Assembly: GCF_022317005.1 (NCBI RefSeq)
Contig: NZ_CP081006.1
Location: forward strand, 2,604,001 to 2,668,000
DNA from: Mycobacterium sp. IDR2000157661
GTDB lineage: Bacteria; Actinomycetota; Actinomycetes; Mycobacteriales; Mycobacteriaceae
DNA: 64,000 nt
Reading direction: 5' to 3'
Below the pieces are notes generated by a model that saw nothing but the letters and a program-made list of their open reading frames with translations, searched no databases and had not been told where the DNA came from. Positions 38,546 through 46,903 of the stretch are shown here, piece after piece. Position 1 is the first letter of the stretch. Every line of letters begins with the position of its first letter. The position numbers and the translations under genes were made by a program.

Positions 38546-38995
38546 ATGAACGATCCGACCGAACTCGGGTATTCGAGCAACGGCCCCGCTGATGCGCAGA
38601 CAGTGGCCGAGTTCCGCCATGCCTTCGCGCAGTGGCTGCGCGAGAACTTCGCGTTCGACGCCGTCCGGCTGAACGACGTGCTCCTTGCCGTCAACGAGGC
38701 GCTGACCAATGCTGCGGAGTTCGCTTACGTCGACTCGGGCGAGGCTGGCACGATGTCGGTGACCGCCAGCTACGACACGTCTGACCGCCGACTGTTGGTC
38801 CAGGTCAGCGACCACGGCACCTGGCTGGAGAAGGTTCCGGACGGCAAGCCCAACACCAGGGGACGCGGCATCCAGCTGATGCAGGCACTGGCCGACCGGA
38901 CCACCATCGAGCGCGAGCCTTCCGGCACCCAGGTCCGGATGGAGTTCGACGACTGCGCCCTGCAGAACCAAGAGCCGTACGCCACGTCCGCATAG
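38546..38995 (+). CDS. HATPase anti-sigma factor kinase (RsbW-like)
   Basis: 149 residues with a histidine-kinase-like ATPase fold. The N box is VNEALTNAAEFAY, the G1 box SDHGTW and the G2 box RGRGIQLMQAL. Such proteins phosphorylate STAS partners on Ser and sequester a sigma factor. It is flanked by STAS genes at 38166 and 39113. The target sigma factor is not in the window; SigF-type control is a reasonable but untested guess. Confidence 0.85.
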   Translation: MNDPTELGYSSNGPADAQTVAEFRHAFAQWLRENFAFDAVRLNDVLLAVNEALTNAAEFAYVDSGEAGTMSVTASYDTSDRRLLVQVSDHGTWLEKVPDGKPNTRGRGIQLMQALADRTTIEREPSGTQVRMEFDDCALQNQEPYATSA

Positions 38996-39112
38996 TCGGT
39001 GTTTGGCCGGCCGCCACCGTGGGAACACGAGCACTTGCTGTGAAAATCGCCACAGGAAGCGAGCGTGTGATGGACGGGAACTCTCGTCGCGACAAGGTTG
39101 CCGGGGGCTGAG

Positions 39113-39526
39113 GTGTCGGTCGCAACCATCGGTCAACCACCGCCTTCGCCGGGGCGACGGCTGTCGGTCAGCGCGAGCACCTGGGCCAGCGACAAGGCGA
39201 AACACATCACCGTCTCGGCGTCGGGGGAAGTGGACGCCTGTAATGCCAAGGAATTCGCCGTCTCCGTCTGCGAGGCGGTCGACGACGCCAGGCGCGTCAC
39301 CCTGGACCTGTCCGAAGTTCAGTTCTTCGCCTTCGACGGCGTGGCGGCGCTGCACGCCGTCAACGCCCACCTCAGCCGTGCCGGGGTGCCGTGGTGCGTG
39401 CTGGCGGGCACGCCTGTGACACGCGTGCTCGGGCTCTGTGACCCCGAGCGGCTGATCCCCCTCGCGGAGCCGCAGGGTCCGGCGCCGGCTCGCAGGGCGT
39501 CGCTGCGCCTGGTGGAAACCGCCTAG
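39113..39526 (+). CDS. STAS-domain protein lacking the phosphorylatable Ser
   Basis: About 137 residues. The STAS fold is recognisable (ITVSASGEVDACNAKEFAVS, VTLDLSEVQFFAFDGVAALH), but the loop that normally reads D/G-S-S/A-G is A-F-D-G, so the phosphoacceptor Ser is replaced by Phe with Asp next to it. The protein could therefore be constitutively unphosphorylated or mimic the phosphorylated state. Start uncertain: GTG 39113 or TTG 39098, neither with a strong ribosome-binding site. Third gene of the partner-switching group. Confidence 0.75.
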   Translation: MSVATIGQPPPSPGRRLSVSASTWASDKAKHITVSASGEVDACNAKEFAVSVCEAVDDARRVTLDLSEVQFFAFDGVAALHAVNAHLSRAGVPWCVLAGTPVTRVLGLCDPERLIPLAEPQGPAPARRASLRLVETA

Positions 39527-39885
39527 CAACGCCCGCGATTCCGTGGTGTTCGACAGGCTCTGCCCGTGTGATCTACCGCTCACTTTCGCCGCCGAATCTA
39601 AGAATCCGTTACCGAGGTTTAAGCGTGTGCTCATTTGGGTGAGGCGCGCCGCGGCTCGGTAGACGCACGTCAGGGGTGTGGCGCAGTCAGCTCCACGGCA
39701 TGCACGTGCGGGTGACGGGAAGTTTTCTAAGCGATGTCTGAGAGGTTTCGAAACTTCTGGGCCGCTTGACTTTTGCGGCGCCGTGGCGCGCCGAATTTCG
39801 TCGCTAGACTCGACCGCAACCAAGCGCAACAGGCGCTGAGACGTGAAATCGACAGCCGGTGAACGTCATACCGGCGGAGGTCCGA
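39527..39885 (+). other. 359-nt intergenic region upstream of the beta-propeller gene
   Basis: No coding sequence that I can support. It holds a SigF-like promoter (39616-39641), a GGTTTCGAAACTT palindromic patch around 39747-39760 and a possible TAGACT -10 box at 39805-39810, with GGAGGT just before the next gene. The length and signals suggest regulated transcription of the downstream gene. Confidence 0.4.
39616..39641 (+). promoter_or_regulatory. Candidate SigF-type promoter
   Basis: GGTTT (39616-39620), 16-nt spacer, GGGTG (39637-39641). The mycobacterial SigF consensus is roughly GGTTT-N15-17-GGGTA, so one base differs. It would drive the beta-propeller gene from a leader of about 240 nt. 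Confidence 0.4.
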
Positions 39886-40944
39886 ATGAGAATGGCTAGT
39901 TTTCTGGTGCGTGAGAACGCTTCTGAGTCGCGAGTGAACAGCGAGGCCAAGGTGACTCCCGGCGCGCTGAGTTCGGTTGCGGTGCGTCGCGGGCCGATCG
40001 GTGATATCGCCACCACCGGCCGGGGCGCGACACTGGTGACCCATCCCGGCGACGACAGCGTCACGCTGCTCAACCCGCGGACGTTGGCGGTGGAAGCGAT
40101 CATGGCGGTGCCCGGGGAGCCTTTCGCAGTGGCCGTGACGGCAGACCGCGCCTACGTCAGCACCTCGTCGTGGAGCCATAAGGACGAGGTTGCCGTAATC
40201 GATCCGGCCACCAGGACCGTCCTGCGCACGTATCCGCTGGCGTTCAGCATCACCGCATTGGCGGTCAGCCCGGACGGCAAGCGCGTATATGCCGGGCGCA
40301 CCGGGGACGGCCACATCGACGTCGCGGTCATCGACGTGACCGCCGAGCGGGTGGGAACCATCGACGTGGCGACGGGCGCCGGCATCGGCATCGACGCCCT
40401 CGAGGTCGATTCGACCGGTGAGCGCCTCTACATCGCGACCACCGATGCCCGCGGCAGCGGACTGGTGGTCGTCGATATCGAGACCGCACGGGTCGAGCGC
40501 GCGGTGCCGATCGGTCCGCCGGTCCGCGATATCGCCATCGCCGACGGAACGGCCTACGTGTTGACCTCGGACCGAGTCAGTGGTGGGGTGCTCAACGTCA
40601 TCGACCTGGCGACCGGCCGGATCGCGGGCCTCGTCGAAATCGGTGGCGCACCTACGCAATTGGCGATGGGGGCGGACAAAACCCGCGCCTACATCGTCGA
40701 TTACGACCGGATCGTGGTGGTTTGCGCGATGACGCTCGACGTCGTCGACACCATCGATATGGACGTTCAGCCCTCCAGTGTCGCGGTCGACTTCCATGGT
40801 GGTCGCCTCTACGTCGCCGACTACGACGGCGGGGTGACGGTGTTCTCGATCGACACGACGGTGCCGTTGCTGTACTCGCACTTCATCGCCACCGACCCGA
40901 TCGTCGTCCCCGAGGTCCACGAGCCGGAGCCGGCCACGGTCTAG
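39886..40944 (+). CDS. YncE-like beta-propeller protein
   Basis: 352 residues made of about seven repeats of 40-45 residues with the YVTN/SMP-30-like pattern (for example VAVSPDGKRVYAGRTGDG, ALEVDSTGERLYIATTDARG, AVDFHGGRLYVADYDGG). These form a seven-bladed propeller, usually a protein- or ligand-binding scaffold. No convincing signal peptide, so probably cytosolic. ATG 39886 is preceded by GGAGGT. A possible link to the STAS/HATPase module upstream is inferred only from position. Confidence 0.8.
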   Translation: MRMASFLVRENASESRVNSEAKVTPGALSSVAVRRGPIGDIATTGRGATLVTHPGDDSVTLLNPRTLAVEAIMAVPGEPFAVAVTADRAYVSTSSWSHKDEVAVIDPATRTVLRTYPLAFSITALAVSPDGKRVYAGRTGDGHIDVAVIDVTAERVGTIDVATGAGIGIDALEVDSTGERLYIATTDARGSGLVVVDIETARVERAVPIGPPVRDIAIADGTAYVLTSDRVSGGVLNVIDLATGRIAGLVEIGGAPTQLAMGADKTRAYIVDYDRIVVVCAMTLDVVDTIDMDVQPSSVAVDFHGGRLYVADYDGGVTVFSIDTTVPLLYSHFIATDPIVVPEVHEPEPATV

Positions 40945-41085
40945 ACACCTGCGCGGCGCACCTCCGGCCCGCGGTTCTCGGTTGCTCTGAAATTGCCGAG
41001 AATTGCGTTGAACCTTCCCTGCGGCTGTCCCGTCGTACCGCGTGAAGGCCACCGGGTCTTCGTGACACGAAGGGAGGCGCGGAGT

Positions 41086-41379
41086 ATGCGCGCAACGCTG
41101 TTGACACTGGCCGGGATCGCCGCGGCGGCCTGCGGGGCGATCGCCGCGCCTGCGGCCATTGCCTCGGCGGCCGAGTCGGCCGAACTGACCATCGCCCAGT
41201 TGGAGGCGCAGGGCTTCGACGTCAAAGTCAACCGAGTCGGGAGTGCACCACTCGATGAATGCCTGGTCACCGATATCCGAAACGCAAGGGAGCGAACGGA
41301 ATTCGTGCGACGGGGCGACGATTTGATCCAGGTGGTCGCCGATCGTTCGATCACCGTCACCGTCGACTGCTCGCGGTAG
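41086..41379 (+). CDS. Small secreted protein, paralogue of the gene at 41431
   Basis: 97 residues. Signal peptide about 1-29 (MRATLLTLAGIAAAACGAIA...). The mature domain has LEAQGFDVKVNRVGSAPLDE followed by CLVTDIRN and a C-terminal VTVDCSR, so two Cys can form a disulfide. It matches the convergent neighbour almost motif for motif. ATG preceded by GGGAGGCGCGG. A CTTCGT-GAC-ACGAAG inverted repeat (41058-41072) lies just upstream of the ribosome-binding site and may be an operator or hairpin. Function unknown. Confidence 0.78.
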   Translation: MRATLLTLAGIAAAACGAIAAPAAIASAAESAELTIAQLEAQGFDVKVNRVGSAPLDECLVTDIRNARERTEFVRRGDDLIQVVADRSITVTVDCSR

Positions 41380-41391
41380 GGCGACTTCGGG

Positions 41392-41420
41392 GTGGTCGGT
41401 CGCGCACTGCGACCAACCAC
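41392..41420. terminator. Bidirectional hairpin between convergent genes
   Basis: GTGGTCGGTCGC (41392-41403) and GCGACCAACCAC (41409-41420) form a 12-bp stem with one mismatch and a 5-nt loop, centred between two convergent stop codons. No T-tract follows on either strand, which is common in high-GC actinobacteria. Confidence 0.6.
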
Positions 41421-41430
41421 ATCGAAATGA

Positions 41431-41739
41431 CTACGGGCCGGAACAGTCCAGCGAGACCGAGACCGGCTTGCTGAGGATCACGGGGAAGAGCACGCCATCC
41501 TGGTTTCCGCCCAGGAGCGGCACCAACTGAGTGAACTCCTGCGGATTGCGGACACTGGTCACGACGCACTGATCGAGCGGTCCGGTCCCGATCTTGTCGA
41601 TCCGGACCGTGTAGCCCTCGGACTCCAGCTTCTCGATCACCTCGGCTGCCGTCTCCTGCTGAGCCGACGCCAGCGCGGCCGGCGCGACCAACAGCCCACT
41701 CACACCCGCAGCCACGGCAACCATCCGAATAATCTGCAT
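41431..41739 (-). CDS. Small secreted protein, paralogue of the gene at 41086
   Basis: 102 residues. Signal peptide about 1-26 (MQIIRMVAVAAGVSGLLVAP). The mature region LESEGYTVRIDKIGTGPLDQ-CVVTSVRN and C-terminal VSVSLDCSG parallels the neighbour on the other strand, including both Cys. GGGAGGTCGGCCC precedes the ATG at 41739; an earlier start at 41769 is less likely. The pair probably arose by an inverted duplication. Confidence 0.8.
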   Translation of the reverse strand: MQIIRMVAVAAGVSGLLVAPAALASAQQETAAEVIEKLESEGYTVRIDKIGTGPLDQCVVTSVRNPQEFTQLVPLLGGNQDGVLFPVILSKPVSVSLDCSGP

Positions 41740-41779
41740 GGGCCGACCTCCCGTTCCGTGTCCGGTCAATGATCCACCA

Positions 41780-42979
41780 TTACCGCTCGGCGCGCTGGTA
41801 AGCCGTCACCACGGCCGCGCCGCCGAGGCCGATGTTGTGCTGCAGCGCGGCCGTCACATCGTCGACCTGGCGGGCGTCGGCCATGCCACGCAGTTGCCAC
41901 GTCAGCTCCGCGCATTGGGCCAGCCCCGTCGCGCCCAGCGGATGGCCCTTGGAGATCAGGCCGCCGGAGGGGTTGACCACCCAGCGACCGCCGTAGGTGG
42001 TGTCGTTGTTGTCGATCAGCTTCGGGGCCTCGCCCTCACCGCACAGCCCCAGAGCCTCGTAGAGCAGCAATTCGTTGGCCGAGAAGCAGTCGTGCAGTTC
42101 GATGACCTGAAAGTCGCTGGGCCCCAGGCCTGATTGCTCGTAGACCTGTCGCGAGGCCTGGACGTTCATGTCGTAGCCGATGACGTTGCGGGCGCTGCCG
42201 TCGAACGTGGACTCGAAGTCGGTGGTCATCGCCTGTCCGACGATTTCCACCGCCCGGCCGGCCAGGCCGTGCTTGTCGACGAACTCCTCGCTGGCCAGGA
42301 TCGCCGCACCCGAGCCGTCGGACGTCGGCGAGCACTGCAACTTGGTCACCGGGTCGGAGATCATCCTTGCGCCGAGGATGTCGTCGAGGCTGTACTCCTC
42401 CTGGAACTGCGCGTACGGATTGTTCACCGAGTGTTTGTGGTTCTTGTAGCCGATCTTGGCGAAATGTTCGGCGGTGGAACCGTATTGGCGCATGTGTTCG
42501 CGGCCGGCAGCGGCGAACATCCACGGTGCCACGGGGAATGCGAACTCCTCGATCTCGGTGAGCGCTTTGATGTGCCTGCCCAGTGGCGATTCGCGGTCCT
42601 CGGCGCCACCCTGAAGCGCGCCAGGCTGCATCTTCTCGAAGCCCAGCGCGATGGTGCAGTCGGCGAGCCCGCCGCGAATCGTCTGCGCGGCCAGGAACAG
42701 CGCCGTCGACCCGGTGGAGCAGTTGTTGTTGACGTTGACGATCGGGATGCCCGTCATGCCCAGTTCGTAAAGCGCCCGGTTGCCCGACGTCGAATCGCCG
42801 GTGCAGTAACCGACGAAGCCCTGCTGTACCTGCGAGTAGTGGATTCCGGCGTCGTCAAGGGCCTTGGTTCCGGACTCCTTGGCCATCTGCGGATAGTCCC
42901 AACCCTCCCGCCGGCCGGGCTTCTCGAACTTCGTCATGCCGACACCGACGACGAAAACCTTGTTGCTTCTGGCGGTCAT
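41780..42979 (-). CDS. Thiolase-like lipid-transfer protein (SCP-x type)
   Basis: 399-residue thiolase-superfamily protein of the type annotated as lipid-transfer protein or acetyl-CoA acetyltransferase. The acyl-accepting Cys87 is in NNNCSTGST and the general-base His in [14 protein letters not shown]. The second Cys of degradative thiolases is replaced (LQHNIGLGG), as in SCP-x/Ltp proteins involved in sterol side-chain carbon-carbon cleavage. Related mycobacterial Ltp proteins act with DUF35 partners; none is adjacent. ATG start. It may act on steroid or fatty acyl-CoA. Confidence 0.85.
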   Translation of the reverse strand: MTARSNKVFVVGVGMTKFEKPGRREGWDYPQMAKESGTKALDDAGIHYSQVQQGFVGYCTGDSTSGNRALYELGMTGIPIVNVNNNCSTGSTALFLAAQTIRGGLADCTIALGFEKMQPGALQGGAEDRESPLGRHIKALTEIEEFAFPVAPWMFAAAGREHMRQYGSTAEHFAKIGYKNHKHSVNNPYAQFQEEYSLDDILGARMISDPVTKLQCSPTSDGSGAAILASEEFVDKHGLAGRAVEIVGQAMTTDFESTFDGSARNVIGYDMNVQASRQVYEQSGLGPSDFQVIELHDCFSANELLLYEALGLCGEGEAPKLIDNNDTTYGGRWVVNPSGGLISKGHPLGATGLAQCAELTWQLRGMADARQVDDVTAALQHNIGLGGAAVVTAYQRAER

Positions 42980-43061
42980 GCCTCGAATCCTTTCGCTGCG
43001 CTGCGATCAGGACAAACATACAGCGTGCGCACCATTCCGGCGGCCCGGCAGCGGCGAGGGA

Positions 43062-44702
43062 TCAGCCGTACTTGAGCCACCAGTTGTGCAGATCCACGAG
43101 GTTCTGGCTCTGCGCGTCGCCGAGCACCAGGTCGCCGTTCTTGGTCCACGTCACGTCCTGGTTGCCGTTGTAGACGCCACAGGCGATGCGGCCCTCGACC
43201 GTGTCGGGAGTGGCGGTGTAGTGCCAGGTGCTCGGCGATTCGACGCCGCTGTCGGGGCACTGCACCAGTTCGGAGTTCGCCGCGACCGACTCGTCGAACG
43301 CCCTGTCGAGGGCCTGTTGATCCGCGTAGAGCGAGTAGCGGGCGTTCGCCGGGCCGCCGTCGGGTGAGGCCTGACCGCAATCGACTGTCGCCAGCGACCC
43401 CGCGGCGGGCGGGCGCACGGGTTCGCACGCCCCGGCCTCGTAGCCGCGCGGCAGCAGGCCCAGCAGCTTGGCGTCGAACGAGTCCGGGTTCGGCGCGGGC
43501 GCGGTGCGCGGGGTGCGCGCGGTGGTGCGCTCGGACGTCATCGTCGGCTCGGAAGTGGCGCTGCTGGCGATGCCCGATGCGGGGTCGTCGGGCCCGACCG
43601 CCAACCAGATCCCCAGTGCGCCGAGCACGAGCACGAGCACCCCTGCGGCCGCGGCGATCGGTATCCACGGCGTTCGGCTGCGCGGCGGACCCGGCATGCC
43701 GGGCGGCGGTCCCGGCGGTGGTGGCACGCCCGCCCAGACGGGCCCCGGCGGCGGAGTTCGGTGGATCGGCGCGGGCCGTTGGGCCGGTGGTGGTGGCGGC
43801 GGTGGGTACGGCGTCGCGGCCGCGCTGCGTTGCAGAATTGTGGCGGCCTGATCCTGATCTCGTTGTGTCAGTGCATGATTGGCTGCGGCGGCCAGCTCGC
43901 CCGCGCTGGCATAGCGGTCCTGCGGGTTCTTGGCCATGCCGCGGGCGATCACCGTGTCGAAGGCGGGCGGGACCCCGTGTCGCTGCCGGCTGGGCCTGGG
44001 TGCCGGCTGCATCAGATGGGCGGTGATCACCGCGCTGACGCTGTCGCCGGTGAACGGTTGTGTGCCGGTAAGGCATTCGTGCAGCACGCAGGTCAGCGCA
44101 TAGACGTCGGCGCGGTGGGTGACCTCGTCGTTGGTGAATCGTTCCGGCGCCATGTAGGCGTATGTGCCGACGGCGGTGCCCAGCTGGGTCAGCTTCTCGT
44201 CGGAAGCGGCGTTGGCGATGCCGAAATCGACGAGGTAGGCGAAGTCGTCGCCGGTCAGGATGATGTTCTCGGGTTTCACATCGCGATGCATCACCCCGCT
44301 TTCGTGCGCGGCGTCCAGCGCCGAGGCGATCTGTTTGACGATCGCCACCGCACGCGAGGGCGTCATGGGCCCGCGGTCATCGAGCATCTTGCGCAGATCG
44401 GTGCCGTCGATCATGCGCATGTCGACATAGAGCAGGCCGTCGATCTCGCCGTAGTCGTGAATCGGGACGACATGCGGTTCCTGCAGCCGGCCGGCCGCAT
44501 GGGCCTCGCGCTGCAACCGCTTGCGGAACACCGGGTCGTGGGCGGCGGACTCGGGCAACAGCTTCAGCGCGACGATGCGGTCCTTGACGGTGTCCTCGGC
44601 CTCGTACACCTCGCCCATGCCGCCCTTGCCCAGCAGCCGACGCAGCCGATACGGGCCGAGCTGGGATCCAACGCGTGATCCCCCCGCAGCGGGGTCGTTC
44701 AT
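43062..44702 (-). CDS. Transmembrane Ser/Thr protein kinase, PknE/PknH type
   Basis: 546 residues. The Hanks-type kinase domain (about 15-275) has GKGGMGEVYEAED, ATP-anchoring Lys47, HRDVKPEN with catalytic Asp141, DFG Asp159 and GTYAYMAPERF. A long Pro-rich juxtamembrane linker (300-340) leads to one helix (about 345-368). The extracellular domain (370-546) has four Cys and the motif GRIACGVYNGNQDVTWTKN found in sensor domains of PknE/PknH-like kinases. ATG preceded by AGGGAG. It is divergent from the oxidoreductase behind the KstR-type operator. Confidence 0.92.
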   Translation of the reverse strand: MNDPAAGGSRVGSQLGPYRLRRLLGKGGMGEVYEAEDTVKDRIVALKLLPESAAHDPVFRKRLQREAHAAGRLQEPHVVPIHDYGEIDGLLYVDMRMIDGTDLRKMLDDRGPMTPSRAVAIVKQIASALDAAHESGVMHRDVKPENIILTGDDFAYLVDFGIANAASDEKLTQLGTAVGTYAYMAPERFTNDEVTHRADVYALTCVLHECLTGTQPFTGDSVSAVITAHLMQPAPRPSRQRHGVPPAFDTVIARGMAKNPQDRYASAGELAAAANHALTQRDQDQAATILQRSAAATPYPPPPPPPAQRPAPIHRTPPPGPVWAGVPPPPGPPPGMPGPPRSRTPWIPIAAAAGVLVLVLGALGIWLAVGPDDPASGIASSATSEPTMTSERTTARTPRTAPAPNPDSFDAKLLGLLPRGYEAGACEPVRPPAAGSLATVDCGQASPDGGPANARYSLYADQQALDRAFDESVAANSELVQCPDSGVESPSTWHYTATPDTVEGRIACGVYNGNQDVTWTKNGDLVLGDAQSQNLVDLHNWWLKYG

Positions 44703-44876
44703 CGGATGCTCCCTGTCGTGCGTACGCGCTGGGTAACCACCCTAATGCCGCGTCAGTGCGGATGCGTCTCAATGCCGGATGCGACCGCTGCTGCCAAGGG
44801 CGGCGGCAAGTCGAGCGGCCGGCATCGGCGTGATTGTGACCCGCGGCCGGTGCGCGATGGTGTAGACCTGCCTGAG

Positions 44877-44890
44877 TAGAACGTGTTCTA
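44877..44890. promoter_or_regulatory. KstR-type operator
   Basis: TAGAACGTGTTCTA is a perfect 14-bp palindrome matching the KstR consensus TNNAACNNGTTNNA. It lies 20 nt upstream of the ATG at 44911, where a bound repressor would block transcription. KstR is the TetR-family repressor of cholesterol catabolism in mycobacteria. Confidence 0.75.
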
Positions 44891-44910
44891 GTTTCGGACC
44901 AGGAGGCGGT

Positions 44911-45966
44911 ATGGGCCTGCGGGTGGTGCAGTGGGCGACCGGCGGTGTCGGCGTCGCGGCGATCAAGGGCGTGCTCGAGCATCCCGACCTCGAACTCGTC
45001 GGCTGCTGGGTGCACTCGCCGGACAAGGCGGGCCGGGACGTCGGGGACATCATCGGTACCGGACCGTTGGGCGTGGTCGCGACCGACAGCGTCGAGGAGA
45101 TCGTCGCCCTCGATGCCGACGCGGTCGTGTACTCACCGCTGCTGCCCAACCCCGAGGAGGTCGCCGCGCTGCTGCGGTCCGGCAAGAACGTCGTCACCCC
45201 GGTCGGTTGGGTGTACCCCAGCGACCGTCAGGGCGCTCCGCTGCGGGAGGCGGCGATCGAGGGCAACGCGACGCTGCACGGCACCGGCATCGCGCCGGGC
45301 GGCATCAGCGAGAAGTTCCCGCTGCTGTTCTCGGCGTTCTCCACCGGCGTGACCTTCGTGCGGGCCGAGGAGTACTCCGATCTGCGCACCTACGAGGCGC
45401 CCGACGTCGTACGGCACGTGATGGGCTTCGGTGAGGTGCCGGACAAGGCGCTGAGCGGGCCGATGCAGAAGCTGCTCGACGGCGGCTTCATCCAGGCCGT
45501 CCGGATGGTGGTCGACAAGGTGGGTTTCGCCGCCGACCCGAAAGTGCGGTCCTCGCAGGAGATCGCGGTGGCCACGGCGCCGATCGAATCGCCCATCGGC
45601 GTCATCGAGCCGGGGCAGGTCGCGGGCCGCAAGTTCCACTGGGATGCGCTGGTCGACGGTGAACCGGTGGTGCGGGTGACGGTGAACTGGCTGATGGGCG
45701 AGGAAAACCTGGATCCCGCTTGGACATTCGGCCCCGAAGGCCAGCGCTACGAGATGGAGGTGCACGGCAACCCCGACGTGTCGATCGTGGTCAAGGGCTT
45801 CCAGTCGGCGGTCGGCGGCGAGGGACCGGAATACGGCATCGTCGGTACCGCCGCACACTGCGTGAACTCCATACCCGCGGTGTGTGCCGCCGACCCCGGC
45901 ATCGCGACATATCTGGACCTGCCGTTGATCAGTGGGAAAGCCGCGCCGCGCCACGGGATTCGGTAG
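44911..45966 (+). CDS. DapB-like NAD(P)-binding oxidoreductase
   Basis: 351-residue protein with an N-terminal Rossmann fold like dihydrodipicolinate reductase (VVQWATGGVGVAAIKGVLEH), followed by an alpha/beta substrate domain with GIAPGGISEKFP. It matches the Rv1059-type proteins of M. tuberculosis by sequence style and by order (the patatin pair follows, as Rv1062/Rv1063c). Relatives occur often in steroid and lipid catabolic loci. AGGAGG lies 6 nt before the ATG. The KstR-type palindrome 20 nt upstream implies induction by sterols. The exact reaction is unknown. Confidence 0.85.
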   Translation: MGLRVVQWATGGVGVAAIKGVLEHPDLELVGCWVHSPDKAGRDVGDIIGTGPLGVVATDSVEEIVALDADAVVYSPLLPNPEEVAALLRSGKNVVTPVGWVYPSDRQGAPLREAAIEGNATLHGTGIAPGGISEKFPLLFSAFSTGVTFVRAEEYSDLRTYEAPDVVRHVMGFGEVPDKALSGPMQKLLDGGFIQAVRMVVDKVGFAADPKVRSSQEIAVATAPIESPIGVIEPGQVAGRKFHWDALVDGEPVVRVTVNWLMGEENLDPAWTFGPEGQRYEMEVHGNPDVSIVVKGFQSAVGGEGPEYGIVGTAAHCVNSIPAVCAADPGIATYLDLPLISGKAAPRHGIR

Positions 45967-46056
45967 CGACCGTTACGCCGGTCCGGCAGGCGGGTGGGAA
46001 CGCACCGGCGAACCTCGCGTGACGGCCGGCGGCGGCGCCTGGCACACTCACGAGCT

Positions 46057-46902
46057 GTGACGAGACGAGCTCTGGTGCTCGCCGGCGGTGGGCTGGCGGG
46101 CATCGCCTGGGAGACCGGAATCCTGGCGGGCATCGCCGACGAGTCCAGTGTGACCGCGCGGGCGCTTCTGGAGTCCGACGTCATTGTCGGCACGTCGGCG
46201 GGTGCCGCCGTCGCCGCCCAACTCGGCAGCGGCCTGGGGCTCGACGAACTCTTCGACCGGCAGACGGCGGCGTCGTCCACGGAGATCAAACCGGATGTGG
46301 GTGTCGAGGAGATCACCGAGATGTTCCTGTCCGCGATGGCCCAGCCCGGTTCCAAGGCCGAGGTACTTCGGCGGATCGGTGCCGTCGCGCTCAGTGCCGA
46401 CACCGTGACCGAACCGATCCGCCGAGAGGTGATCGCGCACCGGCTGCCGAGCCACGAATGGCCGGAGCGCGATCTGCTCATCACGGCGATCGACACCGCC
46501 ACCGGTGAGCTCGTCACCTTCGATCGGACGTCGGGTGTGGGCCTTGTCGACGCGGTCGCGGCCAGCTGCGCGGTGCCGGGAGTGTGGCCGCCTGTGACCA
46601 TCGCAGGCCGCCGGTTCATGGACGGCGGGGTCGGCAGTACCGTCAACCTGGCGCTCGCCGACGACTGCGATGTGGCTGTCGCGCTGGTACCGCACGGGGT
46701 TTCGTCACCGTCGCCGTTCGGCACCGGAGCCGCCGACGAGGTGGCCGCTCGTGCCGCGTTCGGTGTCTTCGCCGACGACACCTCACTCGAGGCGTTCGGC
46801 GCCAACCCGCTGGATCCGGCATGCCGGGCGCCGTCGGCACACGCCGGCCGGCGTCAGGGCCGCGAGGTTGCCGCCGCGGTGAGGGAGGTTCTGGGCTGCT
46901 GA
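46057..46902 (+). CDS. Patatin-like phospholipase
   Basis: 281-residue serine lipase of the patatin family. The oxyanion motif is LAGGGLAGIAWE, the catalytic Ser lies in VGTSAGAAVAAQL and the Asp in the DGG motif FMDGGVGSTVNLA. GTG 46057 starts at the conserved RALVLAGGG strand. It corresponds to Rv1062. It is convergent with the second patatin gene, with only one base between the stop codons. Confidence 0.88.
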   Translation: MTRRALVLAGGGLAGIAWETGILAGIADESSVTARALLESDVIVGTSAGAAVAAQLGSGLGLDELFDRQTAASSTEIKPDVGVEEITEMFLSAMAQPGSKAEVLRRIGAVALSADTVTEPIRREVIAHRLPSHEWPERDLLITAIDTATGELVTFDRTSGVGLVDAVAASCAVPGVWPPVTIAGRRFMDGGVGSTVNLALADDCDVAVALVPHGVSSPSPFGTGAADEVAARAAFGVFADDTSLEAFGANPLDPACRAPSAHAGRRQGREVAAAVREVLGC

Positions 46903-46903
46903 A

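Noticed and set aside
37889..39829. 646-codon antisense frame across the STAS/HATPase genes
   Set aside because: It crosses three convincing plus-strand genes and an intergenic region and has no recognisable domain.
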